Part shown: positions 49,336 through 59,000 of the stretch, one piece after another
Position numbering within the stretch: position 1 is the first letter of the stretch
Layout of the letters: every line of letters begins with the position of its first letter
NCBI GenBank assembly: GCA_035340095.1
Contig: DAORGN010000003.1
Span: 1 to 64,000, forward strand
Direction of reading: 5' to 3'
Length of the DNA: 64,000 nucleotides
DNA from: JAEUKA01 sp035340095
GTDB lineage: Bacteria > Myxococcota_A > Polyangia > Palsa-1104 > JAEUJZ01
Notes under the pieces: generated by a model
Told to the model about the DNA's origin: nothing
The model's database searches: none
The model's input: the letters and a program-made list of their open reading frames with translations, nothing else
Translations under genes and position numbers: made by a program

Positions 49336-50946
49336 TTAAGGACTAATATCAGAAGCCGGTGGCAGCGGTCCGAGCGAGCGATCCATGCGCTTGAGAAACG
49401 AATACCATGGCTCGCTGAGCCCAGGAATCTGCACGCTGACATAGTGGAAACCACGCGCCCGCCACTCGGCAGCTTCTTGCGGCGACGGACGGTACGGCTC
49501 ACGCGAGATTCGATAGACGTTGTAGGTCAAGATCGTCGGCTTGCGCGACAGCACATAATCGAGCGGCGCAAACTTTTGGTGACCCGGACGATTTGAAACC
49601 GCCGGCACGTTGTGGGCGACGTACTCATCGGACAGACCAAAGCTATCGAGCGCGCGAATTCCGGCGTAATACACCTGGGCTCCAGCACCGCCGACCACTT
49701 GGTAATCGTCGGGTTTCACATGCTGCGCCAGCCATTTTCCAATCGCTGCGCGATCCGCTGTGTAGTAACGCAGATAGCCAGGGGTATCGATGCCGCGATC
49801 CGCTCCAATGAAGTGCAGCGCGCGGTCATCGACGACATAGGAATTGGCCGCATGCAGGCCGAAAAATCCCAGCAACACCGACGACAAAAGCACCCGATTC
49901 TGCCGATGCAGCAGCCGATAGAGTCCGATCGCTCCGCACAGCACCGTGAAGGGAATCACCGGCATCATGAAGCGATACAGCCCCATAAAATCGCCGCCCA
50001 CTTTTGCGACATACAGACAGAACGGAATCACCCAGATGAAAAACAGACCGCCCAGCGCCACGTAGCCTTTTTGCAGACGGACAGACACCGAATCGGGCCA
50101 CGGACGCAAAAAACCGAGCAGATAAAAAAGCGGCAAGATCACAAGCTTCAGATCGCGCGCAACCGCCCACAGATAGTAGCCCCCTTGCTGCCAGGTTCCC
50201 TTGCCACCGGATGACTTGATGTAGAACGTATTGGGAACAAAGTAGCCGTAGTACCACCGTCGCCAGGTCATGTGCGGCACGGTGAAGAGCAGGAACATCA
50301 GAAGCAGCTGACATTCCTCTTTTGTCGGAATCAGATCCCGTTTTTTGATCTTCAGGATGATCCGATGCAGCGCCAGAAGTGCAAACAGAAGATAGCCTTC
50401 GGGCCGGGTCAGCGCCGCCAGTCCCAGCGTGATTCCGATTTGCCACAGAGGCGCTCTGTTTCCGTTTTCTTCGTCGAGAATCGCCTGCAAATACTGACCG
50501 AGCGACAGCGTGCAAAACAGCGCAAAGAGCTGCGTTTCCAAGCCACCGGAAGACCAGCAGGCGTAGCCCGGAATCCCGGCCAAAATCCACGCTGAAACAG
50601 AATCCCACAGCGATTCCTTGTCTGCGCGTAGCTTCCGCAGCACCGTCGCCAAATAAAACATCGTGAGGATTCCGCACAGCGTTCCGAGCACGCGCGAAGA
50701 CAGCTCTGCCGGAATCTTTAGCGCAAGTCCCGCCGCAACGATCAGCGTCCACAGAAAGTTGGTGTAACCCTCGACTCGCTCGCCGATGTTAAAGACCAGC
50801 GCACCGTGCTCTACCAAGTTTTTTGCATAGACAAACGAGATAAACGCATCGTCGGTGACGAAGTTAAATCGAAGGCTGTGGACGACCAGCAAAAGTGCCG
50901 CACAGACCAGCGCGGAAAGGACGATTAGGCGGGAAGGAGCAGACAC
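49336..50946 (-). CDS. GT-C-type membrane glycosyltransferase-like protein
   Basis: A 536-residue membrane protein with about ten helices. The first extracytoplasmic loop TDDAFISFVYAKNLVEHGALVFNIGERVEGYTNFLW has the acidic DD pair and a pattern shared with arabinofuranosyltransferase AftB-like GT-C proteins. LAALTRPEGYLLF and VPNTFYIKSSG also fit that group. A C-terminal periplasmic region follows. It should transfer a sugar from a polyprenyl carrier, but the sugar is unknown. Its start overlaps the HlyIII gene by 22 bases. It shares little with the other GT-C-like protein at 22736. Confidence 0.82.
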   Translation of the reverse strand: MSAPSRLIVLSALVCAALLLVVHSLRFNFVTDDAFISFVYAKNLVEHGALVFNIGERVEGYTNFLWTLIVAAGLALKIPAELSSRVLGTLCGILTMFYLATVLRKLRADKESLWDSVSAWILAGIPGYACWSSGGLETQLFALFCTLSLGQYLQAILDEENGNRAPLWQIGITLGLAALTRPEGYLLFALLALHRIILKIKKRDLIPTKEECQLLLMFLLFTVPHMTWRRWYYGYFVPNTFYIKSSGGKGTWQQGGYYLWAVARDLKLVILPLFYLLGFLRPWPDSVSVRLQKGYVALGGLFFIWVIPFCLYVAKVGGDFMGLYRFMMPVIPFTVLCGAIGLYRLLHRQNRVLLSSVLLGFFGLHAANSYVVDDRALHFIGADRGIDTPGYLRYYTADRAAIGKWLAQHVKPDDYQVVGGAGAQVYYAGIRALDSFGLSDEYVAHNVPAVSNRPGHQKFAPLDYVLSRKPTILTYNVYRISREPYRPSPQEAAEWRARGFHYVSVQIPGLSEPWYSFLKRMDRSLGPLPPASDISP

Positions 50947-51632
50947 TTTCGGACCACCTCAAACAGCGCGCCACAGGCGATGATCACGAGCAGGTGAAAT
51001 ATCTCATGATAGCCAAACACGCGCGGAAACGGATTCGGAGTCTTTTTCGCATAGGTCAGCGCCCCAAGCGTGTACAGAATGCCGCCACCGACGTGAAGAG
51101 CGACCACTTGCGGCCCCAGATGACGCCACTCTCCGGGCAGTCCCAGACCCCCGATCCAGCCGAGTACAACGTAAATTCCGACATGCAGAACCCGCGGCGC
51201 ACTGGGCCAAAAGACGGTCTGCAAAACGCCCGCTGCGGCCCCTATCCAAAGCACCGAACAGAGCAGTTTTCCAAACGAACCACCGACGCCCAAAATCGTG
51301 ATCGGCGTGTAGTTTCCGGCGATAAACAAAAAGATGTTGGAGTGATCGAGTCGCTTCAGGAATGCGCGCGGACCGGGCTGCCAGTGCTTGCGATGATACA
51401 GCGCGCTGACGCCAAACAGCGCGATGAGCGCGATGCCGTACACCAAGGCGCACGTCCGCGCTTCGTCTGTTTGCGCAAGTGAAACGAGCCAGTACGCAAG
51501 CGGAAACGCCGCAAAAAACGCAGCCTGATGGGACACGCCCCGCAGCAGCGGTTTTTCGAGCGGAATCGCGGCGGCGAGGTGCTCGATGGTTGCTTCGATT
51601 GCGGACGTCTTTTGCGGCCTTGGTCGCGACAT
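50925..51632 (-). CDS. HlyIII/PAQR-family membrane protein
   Basis: A 235-residue seven-helix protein. Family signatures are GVSHQAAFFAAF, SALYHRKHW, LKRLDHSNIFLFIAGNYTPI and the C-terminal GYHEIFHLLVI, including the conserved histidines and serine/aspartate thought to bind zinc. Bacterial members have been called haemolysin III, but the true role of most is unknown; membrane homeostasis or hydrolase activity are proposed. It is part of a close minus-strand run. Confidence 0.92.
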   Translation of the reverse strand: MSRPRPQKTSAIEATIEHLAAAIPLEKPLLRGVSHQAAFFAAFPLAYWLVSLAQTDEARTCALVYGIALIALFGVSALYHRKHWQPGPRAFLKRLDHSNIFLFIAGNYTPITILGVGGSFGKLLCSVLWIGAAAGVLQTVFWPSAPRVLHVGIYVVLGWIGGLGLPGEWRHLGPQVVALHVGGGILYTLGALTYAKKTPNPFPRVFGYHEIFHLLVIIACGALFEVVRKCLLLPA

Positions 51633-51647
51633 GCAAAAACGCGATTC

Positions 51648-52268
51648 CTAAGCGCTCTTGACCAGTGTCACGATGTTGCGGTTTGGCGGTGCGTGCTCGA
51701 TGACTTGCTGCTGAAGTCCAAGCCGACCTAGCACAAACTCGACGGCACGAACGCGCTCTTGCATCGACGAAGTATCGATCGGCAGATAGGGAATCCGGAA
51801 CTGTTCGAGCAGGAGCTTGACCATTCCGTCAATCCGCACCACCGATTCCCAATCCACGCCAGCGCGGACTCCGTCTTCACGCAGGAGCGAGCGATGGGGC
51901 CGCACGAAAAAGACCACGCCTTGCGCGACCCATTTCATGTACTCGCGGACTTCTTCGCCGCTTTCACCCGACATGATGTCGCCGAGCACCAGGGCGTGAT
52001 CGGCAGCATAGGCAAGGTTGTCGAACGCGCGATCAGAGACAAATCCTTTTTCTTGCAGTCGCTCGATCGCAATCTGCCGCTCGAACACGCGACGCTGGTA
52101 GTCACTGACCCGATCCATGTCGGTGCGCAGCGAGTCGAGATCGATTTCAAGTTCGGCGAGCACCGACCGGGCCACTTCGGTGATCATCGGCAGGCCGTAG
52201 CGACGACTGACCCAGCGAGTCATCGTGGTCTTGCCGGTAGCGTGGGAACCAACAAAGTAGATGCGCAT
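51648..52268 (-). CDS. P-loop ATPase/kinase (NadR- or AAA_28-like)
   Basis: A 206-residue nucleotide-binding protein with Walker A GSHATGKTT at 7-15. The following ARSV and FERQIAIERLQEKGFVSDRAFDNLAYA segments resemble the ribosylnicotinamide kinase part of NadR and related AAA_28 proteins, where the D in SDR is catalytic. It ends in a poorly conserved tail. Substrate not known; there is no NAD pathway gene near it. A 15-base gap separates it from the HlyIII gene downstream. Confidence 0.8.
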   Translation of the reverse strand: MRIYFVGSHATGKTTMTRWVSRRYGLPMITEVARSVLAELEIDLDSLRTDMDRVSDYQRRVFERQIAIERLQEKGFVSDRAFDNLAYAADHALVLGDIMSGESGEEVREYMKWVAQGVVFFVRPHRSLLREDGVRAGVDWESVVRIDGMVKLLLEQFRIPYLPIDTSSMQERVRAVEFVLGRLGLQQQVIEHAPPNRNIVTLVKSA

Positions 52269-52353
52269 GGCGGGCCACGGCCTACCAAGCTGAGCTGCAA
52301 ACTGTCAAGCGATCCCGCGGTTTGTCGTCGCCCGCGGGGTGCGGTGGCTGCGA

Positions 52354-54444
52354 CTAGGCGCCTTCCGACGCTGCTTTGGCTTCCAGAACCCGACGCCAGC
52401 GGCCCGAAATTCCCATCCGAACGATGCCAGCGCGCAGCGAAAGAAGCAGCACCGCGAGCGCAAAAAATGCCGTGCCCACAAGCTGCACCGCCGGTTTCCA
52501 CACCATCACCGCTTGCACCGCGCGGCCTTCGCTTAGCAAGCGCTCGCGATGCAGATAGCTGCGGTGTTCGCCCCAAGGAATCGTCTCACGCGGGGGGAGC
52601 CCCTGATAGACCGGCGGCTTGGGCTTTTCGGGCTGCGCCGCTTCGCCACCCGCATCTGAGGCCAGTTTGCGGCTGTACGACACCTCGCTCGCGACCGGCG
52701 CCATCGCAGGCCGATCCGCCGAACGCCCGCCAAGCAAAAGACCGCCGAGCAACAGCGCCCACAGTCCGCCCAGACACAAGCCGCCGACCACCAGCCAAAA
52801 CAGCCGCTTTTGACCGAACAGCCACGGCAAAACAAACAGCCCGCCGACCAACAGTTCGGCCAGGACAAACAGCACCAAAAACGACGACACCGCCGCGGCA
52901 GACGCGCAAAACAGAAGCGCAATGCTGACCCGCAACCCCGTCGACAGACCCAGTGCGAAAAGCAGACGCTCGGCCCCGAGCAAAAGCAGCAGAAGCACGA
53001 TCAGTTCGCCGACCGACACTGCCGGAAAGCGGACTTCGGGCGACAGCTCTTCGTAAAGCGGCAGCCAGTCGCGGTCGTAGCGCAGCTCGATGCTGGCCGT
53101 CGCGGCGGGCGATGGCAGCTCGGGCAGCCACAGGGTCGAAACCCCAATGCCGACGCTGCGCGAAAACGACTGCCGATGCTGAAGCTGCACGCGCTGCGCG
53201 CCTTGCGACAGCGGCAGAAGCAGCGCCCCGGCTTCGTTTTTGGTCAGCAGCATCGGCTCGCCCTGAAGGCTGGCGTAGGTTGGATCGGCGCGCATCGGGA
53301 CTTGCAGCTCGGCGGCGCCTTGGTTGTCTAGTTCCAAGGTCGTTTCGCCCAAGACATGTCCGTCGCTGCCCAAAAAGAATGTCGTCGCTGCCGAGCTTAC
53401 CGCGTAGCTCTGCGTCCGCATCGCTTCCAGCCGCACCACCCGCCACGAAATCGTCTGTTTGTCGTCGAGCAAAAAGCCCTGGGCACCGCGGTACTGCGGA
53501 TTCATTCCGGTTTCACTGACGCTGATGCGCTGCACCGCCGATTCCACTGCCGGACGCAGCAGCGGATGCCCATCGAGCAGCAGATAATGCACAGACGCCT
53601 GCAGCGGAGGCTTAAACGTCGTCGCTGGCAAGCTTCCGCGCAGCGTCAGCGTGTGTTCCCCCGGCGGCACATGGCAGCCGTATTCCCCCGACTGCTGTTC
53701 ACACGAAATCGCCGCGTCAAGCCGCTGCACCCGCTCGCCGTTGTGGGGCGCAATCGCAAACCGCTGATGCGATCGATTGGGGTTGCGCAAAAGCAGCTGA
53801 TAGACAAAGCCCACACCCTCGGGAGAAAGCGTCACATGGTAGCGACCAATCGCCGACACCGGCAGCGCTTTTTCCGCCTGATCTTTGGCAATGTGAACGA
53901 CCGAAAGCCGCTGCTTGCCGCCTTCTTCTTCGTCGCGAATCAGCTCGCCGTCTTTGACTTGAGAATCAATCCACAACACCTGCGGCGTCGTCACAAGCTG
54001 GAGCCGGTCGCCGCTGGTCAGCGCCACCTGACAGCGCAGCGAAAACCGCGGCAAAAGCGGCGTCAGTTCGTACTTGTCCGATCCACCGCGCGACAAAATC
54101 GCATCGCCTTCGCAGCCCCAAAGCCGAGTCCCGCCCGTCGTCGACAGCACCTCGACCGTCGGTCCGGTGCCCGCCGTCCGTCCCGTGAGCACAAGCGATA
54201 GGTTGCGCGATTCAAAGCTCCCGTCGATGCGCAGCGTCTCTATCACCGTCACCGCCGGACGCCCCAGCATCTGCTGGTATTCCGCTAGCGGCAGAGTCAC
54301 CTGCGACGGCACGGTGTTCGCAGCGACAGGGTCCGGTTTCTTGGCCGGTGGCGGTGGATTTGGCGGTGCGGCAAGAGCAAACCGCGCAGACAGCAGGGCG
54401 CACAAAACCAGCAGCACCGAAAGCTTGCGTCGCGTCGTCAGCAT
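52354..54444 (-). CDS. Large exported/membrane protein of unknown function
   Basis: A 696-residue protein that I do not recognise. A signal peptide and Pro-rich linker precede about 440 residues of beta-rich periplasmic sequence, with QVTLPLAEYQQML near the start. Then comes a block of four to five membrane helices (about 478-590), a loop with YQGLPPRETIPWGEHRSYLHRERL, and a last helix near 645-665. It lies 24 bases after the PEGA/TPR protein in the kinase-led run, suggesting a common surface or envelope process. Confidence 0.7.
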   Translation of the reverse strand: MLTTRRKLSVLLVLCALLSARFALAAPPNPPPPAKKPDPVAANTVPSQVTLPLAEYQQMLGRPAVTVIETLRIDGSFESRNLSLVLTGRTAGTGPTVEVLSTTGGTRLWGCEGDAILSRGGSDKYELTPLLPRFSLRCQVALTSGDRLQLVTTPQVLWIDSQVKDGELIRDEEEGGKQRLSVVHIAKDQAEKALPVSAIGRYHVTLSPEGVGFVYQLLLRNPNRSHQRFAIAPHNGERVQRLDAAISCEQQSGEYGCHVPPGEHTLTLRGSLPATTFKPPLQASVHYLLLDGHPLLRPAVESAVQRISVSETGMNPQYRGAQGFLLDDKQTISWRVVRLEAMRTQSYAVSSAATTFFLGSDGHVLGETTLELDNQGAAELQVPMRADPTYASLQGEPMLLTKNEAGALLLPLSQGAQRVQLQHRQSFSRSVGIGVSTLWLPELPSPAATASIELRYDRDWLPLYEELSPEVRFPAVSVGELIVLLLLLLGAERLLFALGLSTGLRVSIALLFCASAAAVSSFLVLFVLAELLVGGLFVLPWLFGQKRLFWLVVGGLCLGGLWALLLGGLLLGGRSADRPAMAPVASEVSYSRKLASDAGGEAAQPEKPKPPVYQGLPPRETIPWGEHRSYLHRERLLSEGRAVQAVMVWKPAVQLVGTAFFALAVLLLSLRAGIVRMGISGRWRRVLEAKAASEGA

Positions 54445-54468
54445 GACATCACCCTACTTCATCTTCCG

Positions 54469-56073
54469 TCAGTACGCTGCCCGCAGCGAAAGACCCAGCA
54501 AGCCCGGCGCGAGCAGCGAGGAGACCTGCACTTGTCGTTTCGGCCCCGGCAAAACAATCGCCACGATGCCGCCTGCGACCGACGCTGCGCCAATCCCTAG
54601 CAAAAGCGATCCGATGCCCTGGGTGGCATAGATGGTCTGGCAGGTTCCGCCCGGGCAAGTGGACTTCCCGTCGACCGACAGCGCCGAAACGCCAAAGCCC
54701 GCGACCACCAAACCGGCGCCAATCAAGCTGCCACCGAGCAAAAGACGCCACTTGGGGCGCGGCCCGACTTCGGTGCGATACACCGGGGCTTTCGGTGGCG
54801 GCGGCACAAACGGGGCAGGTTCCGCGGCGTCATCCGGCTTGGCCAGCGTCGCTTCGACTTGCGCCGTCTGACCCGGCTGCACGCTCAGCGTCTTTTGGAA
54901 CGGCGGCTGTCCGAGAAGGCGCAGCTCGACTTCGACATCACCGACGAAACGGCTGCCTTTGTAGGGGGTCACGCCGACTTTTTCACCGCCGATCAGCACG
55001 TCGGCACCAGGCGGTTTCGACGTGATTTCGACGCTGCCACGGGCCCGCGCGCTCGATTGCTGGATCACAGTGCCGACGCTGGTTGCCGCTGCGGCAAACG
55101 CTTGCTCACTGGCGCAGTCGCTACAGCTTGCCGTGCTGCGTCCCGCATAGTCACCCACCGACGGATCGAACGCATCAATCGCAAAATCCCAGTTGGCTTT
55201 GCCGTCGGGCGTCGCCGCCTGGTTTTTTTTCGCTTTGACCCGCAAGACGTACAGCGCTTCGTTGGCCAGGCCCAGCTCGGCAAGACAGCTCGCCGACGAA
55301 AGACAGCTCGCCAGCGCCGGTTTCAGCTTGATCGCTTTGTCGCCGGGTACCACCACTTGGCGGTCGCGCAGCACCTGCTTGCCCACCGCGGCGTGCAGCG
55401 CTTTTTGTTGTTCTGCCGTCAAGTCTCCGTCGACGATCAGCACCAAAGCCGGCGGCACCGACACCACCACCGTGCCGGTCTTTTGGTTGAAGCGCATTTC
55501 GACCGTCTGACCCGGCAGCGACTTGACCTGCTCTTCGATGCGCTGATCCGAAAACTCGACGACGATTCGATGGTTTCCTGCTTCGAGCAAGAGCGGCATT
55601 TGCAGCGGCAGTGCGCCAATCAGGTGATCGTCGACCGTCACCCACGCGCCCCGCGCACCAATCACGCTGACTTCACCACTTGGCGCCGCTTCAAGCTGGC
55701 CGATCCGCTGCGCATCTTTTTGATCGGGTCCGTCGTTTTCGCCGCCGGTTTCTTGCAAAAAGCGCCGCATCACATCTTGCGCAGCGACGATCCGACCTTC
55801 TGCTTCGGCGAGCTTGCCGATCCGGAACAGCACCTCTGGCGCCGGATTTTTTCGGAACGCTTCTTCAAACGCAGTCTTCGCCGCCGAAAGGTTGTTCGCC
55901 GCCAGCGCCGTATTGCCGCTGCTCACCAGCGTCTGCGCTTGCTGCTGATCTTGCACGCTCGCTTTCGGTCGTTTTTCGTGCCGCCCGAGCGCATCCGACG
56001 GTGAAAAAAGCCCCAGGCCAACCAAAACGCCGACGCCGAGCCATGCGCCAATCCCGAAACGAAACTCTCTCAT
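54469..56073 (-). CDS. TPR-like/PEGA-domain envelope protein
   Basis: A 534-residue protein starting at the ATG overlapping the kinase stop (ATGA). An N-terminal signal helix precedes a TPR-like stretch (LVSSGNTALAANNLSAAKTAFEEAFRKNPAPEVLFRIGKLAEAEG). The central part is beta-rich, and a PEGA domain (GSVEITSKPPGADVLIGGEKVGVTPYKG) lies near 355-425. Two hydrophobic segments near the C-terminus may anchor it. PEGA domains are common on surface or signalling proteins of myxobacteria. The frame extends upstream but that part is inside the kinase. Confidence 0.82.
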   Translation of the reverse strand: MREFRFGIGAWLGVGVLVGLGLFSPSDALGRHEKRPKASVQDQQQAQTLVSSGNTALAANNLSAAKTAFEEAFRKNPAPEVLFRIGKLAEAEGRIVAAQDVMRRFLQETGGENDGPDQKDAQRIGQLEAAPSGEVSVIGARGAWVTVDDHLIGALPLQMPLLLEAGNHRIVVEFSDQRIEEQVKSLPGQTVEMRFNQKTGTVVVSVPPALVLIVDGDLTAEQQKALHAAVGKQVLRDRQVVVPGDKAIKLKPALASCLSSASCLAELGLANEALYVLRVKAKKNQAATPDGKANWDFAIDAFDPSVGDYAGRSTASCSDCASEQAFAAAATSVGTVIQQSSARARGSVEITSKPPGADVLIGGEKVGVTPYKGSRFVGDVEVELRLLGQPPFQKTLSVQPGQTAQVEATLAKPDDAAEPAPFVPPPPKAPVYRTEVGPRPKWRLLLGGSLIGAGLVVAGFGVSALSVDGKSTCPGGTCQTIYATQGIGSLLLGIGAASVAGGIVAIVLPGPKRQVQVSSLLAPGLLGLSLRAAY

Positions 56074-59000
56074 GGACAGCCCTTGACCTCGACGGTCTCT
56101 TGCGGACGAACCTGCACCGTCTGACCGCCGCCGACGTTTACGCGGTGACGACCGGGCGGCATCCAGATGTCTTCGGTCTGACAGCGGCCTTTGACGACCT
56201 TGCTGACCCGCAGCCGTCCGACGCGCGGAGCGACCCGCTTCATCGCTTCCGCAACCGCTTTGTGCCCGTCGGATTTGACCTTGCCGAAAAAGCCCGGCTG
56301 CTGGATTTTGTCGTACTCGGTCATCGCCTGCGCCCAAGCCTCCTGCGCCTCGAGGACTTGCCCCAGGTGGAACGACAGCTCATAGCCCAGGCTCTGACAG
56401 ACCGCTTTGTCTTCTTTTTTGCGACTGCACAGCGTGCTGGCTTTTTCGAGCAGCTTGCGCGCTTTTTTGTAGTCCTTGCGCTGGAACGCTTCGACGCCCG
56501 CTTTGACCAAATCGCCAAGCTGAGACGGCGCGATCTTGACCGTCACGGTTGCCCCCGCCGTCACTGTGACATCTTGCTGGCCGCCGGGATAGACGATGTG
56601 GTGTTCACCGACGCTGACTTCGACGGGTTTGCTCGCGATGGTGTGCGGTGGCTGCTTGTCGATTTGCACCTGCGTGCCAGACGGTCCCTCAAAACGCAAA
56701 AAGCCTTTTTCCACCGCGGCTGGCTGCGTCGGCACAGGCTCTGGCCCAGCGCCGCCATCTACATGTTTGTCTTCTTTGCCCGGTTCGCTGGTTTTTTCGC
56801 CTGGCGTCGGCTTGGCTTCGGTCGCTTTGGCTTCGCTCGGTTTGCTCGCCGCCGTCGCCCGACTGACGCCCGATTTTTCCAGCTTGGCCAACGCCAAGAG
56901 CGCCCGCTCGCGCAGTGCCGGATCACGATCGCGCGAAAGCACCCGCAACACCGGAAGCCCCGGCGCCGGTTCGCGATCTGTCCCCGCAAGCTGCATCGCA
57001 CTGTCGAGCGCCTGTGACCGCACAAGCTCGCTCGGGTCGCGCGTCGCATCCAGAAGCTTGGGCACCGCCTGTTTCGCTGGCCAGCCCGAAAGAGCCTCCA
57101 CCGACGAACGTCGCACCTCGGGATCGCTCGATTTGAGCGCCGCCTGCACTTCTTTTGGCGACAGCTCCACCGTGCCCGCTTCCCCCAGCTTGGTCAGCGC
57201 CGACTGCGCCCAGATGGCTTCGGCCCCGCCCCGTCGCAGCGCTTCTTGCAAAATGCCAAGCCCGGCTTTGCTACCCGCCCGCGCCAGCGACACCGCCGCT
57301 TTCAGCCGCGTCACAAACGGCGCTTTTTCGTCCGCAACGATCGTCCCCAGCCACGCCTGCTTGCTTTCGGGCACTTCGTCGCTCATTTCGACCGCCATCG
57401 CCTGCGCTTCGGCGTCGCCCGAGCCGACCATTTTTTCGACCTCTTTGGCCTGCGCTTTGTCACCCAGCGCCACCATCGCCGCCGCGCGCGCCACTTGCTC
57501 ACTTGCGCTGCCTTGCCCGGCGTCTTGCTTCAGCTTGGCCATCACACTGCCTTGCGTCGCCGCGTCGCCGCCCATCGTCTGTCCGGCTTTGGCGATTGCG
57601 CGCAGCATTTGGGTTCGCACCTGCGCACTTTGATCGGTCAGGCCTTCGGTCAGCGCCGCGATCGCATCTTTGCCACCGATCCGTGCCAGCGAGTCCGCCG
57701 CCGCCCGCCGCACCTCGACGCGGTTGTCGTGCATCGCCTTGCGCAAAAGGGGCAGCGCTTTTTGCTGGTTCACGTCGGCAAGTGCCGCCACCGCCTGGGC
57801 CCGGACATTCCAGTCGTCGTCGCCCAGCGCCTGCTCGGCCCAGCTTACACTCCGTTCCGCCAGAACCAGTGGATCACCGTCGCACAGCTTCAGCAGCGCA
57901 CCTGCTTCTGCTTGTCGCAAAATGCCGCTGCGTTCGCCCAGTCGCAGACCTTGCGACAGCTTGGCTGCGTCCTGTTTGTCGCCGCAGTGTCCGATGCCTT
58001 GCGCCGCCAAGAGCCGCTGCGGCATGCCCGCGCCCGTCTGCCACAGCGTCGTTCGCAGCACCGGTTGACCACTTGGATCTTCGATGAGACACAGCGCATG
58101 CGCCGCCGCCACTTGCAGGTTTCCCGGCTGCACCGCCACGTCGGACAGCAGGTTGCGCGCGCGGTCATCGCCAAGCGACGCCAATATCTGCGCCACCCGG
58201 AGCTGGCGCGGCTGGCTCGGTGGCCCCTCTGGCAAAATTTGGATCAGCTGCGTCTTGGCTTCGTCGTCCCCGAGCAGCGCTTTGTGCGACAGAATGTCCA
58301 CCCGCGTTTCGTCGGTCGGTTTGGCCTGACCAAGCCGCGTCACAAGCAGCGTCTTTGCCTGGTCTTCCCCCAGATCCAAAAGTGCCAGTGCCGCCTGAAG
58401 CTGCACCTGCGGATAGCGATCCTGCTCAAGAGAACGCAACAGCAAGCTCTTGCCCGCTGGCGCCCCCAGCTTGGCCAGGGATTCTCCGACGGAAACCAGG
58501 ACCGTTGGATCGCCGCCCTCATCGGCCCGATGCAAGAGCGCCGCCGTCGCCCCCCGGTTGCCAATCACCCCCAGCGCCCGCGCCGCCTGCGCTTGCACCT
58601 GCGGATCGGCGTCACGCAGCCGACCTTCCAGCAAGCTCCGATGTCGACTGTCGCGGCTGTCTTCGAGCGCCCCAACGGCTTGCCCACGCACCTGCGGATC
58701 GCCGTCGCCCAGACCTTCTTGCAGGATCTTGAGCGCGAGCGAGCGCAGCGCCACCATGTCGATCTCTTCGCCCTTGCTGCGGCTGCGCAGCTTGTCGATG
58801 AAAAAGTAGCCACCGACGGCCAAAAGACAGACTGCTACAGGCAAAAGCAGAAGCGCCACCAGGTTCCGCCGACGCACCCTTTCGACTTTGGGCATCGCAG
58901 ACAGCGTCAGCCGCGAATTGAGCCCCGCCGTCGTCTGCTCACCGCGCTGGAGCCTATCGAGATCGGCCAGCACATCGCCTAGGTTTTCGTAACGCTCCTC

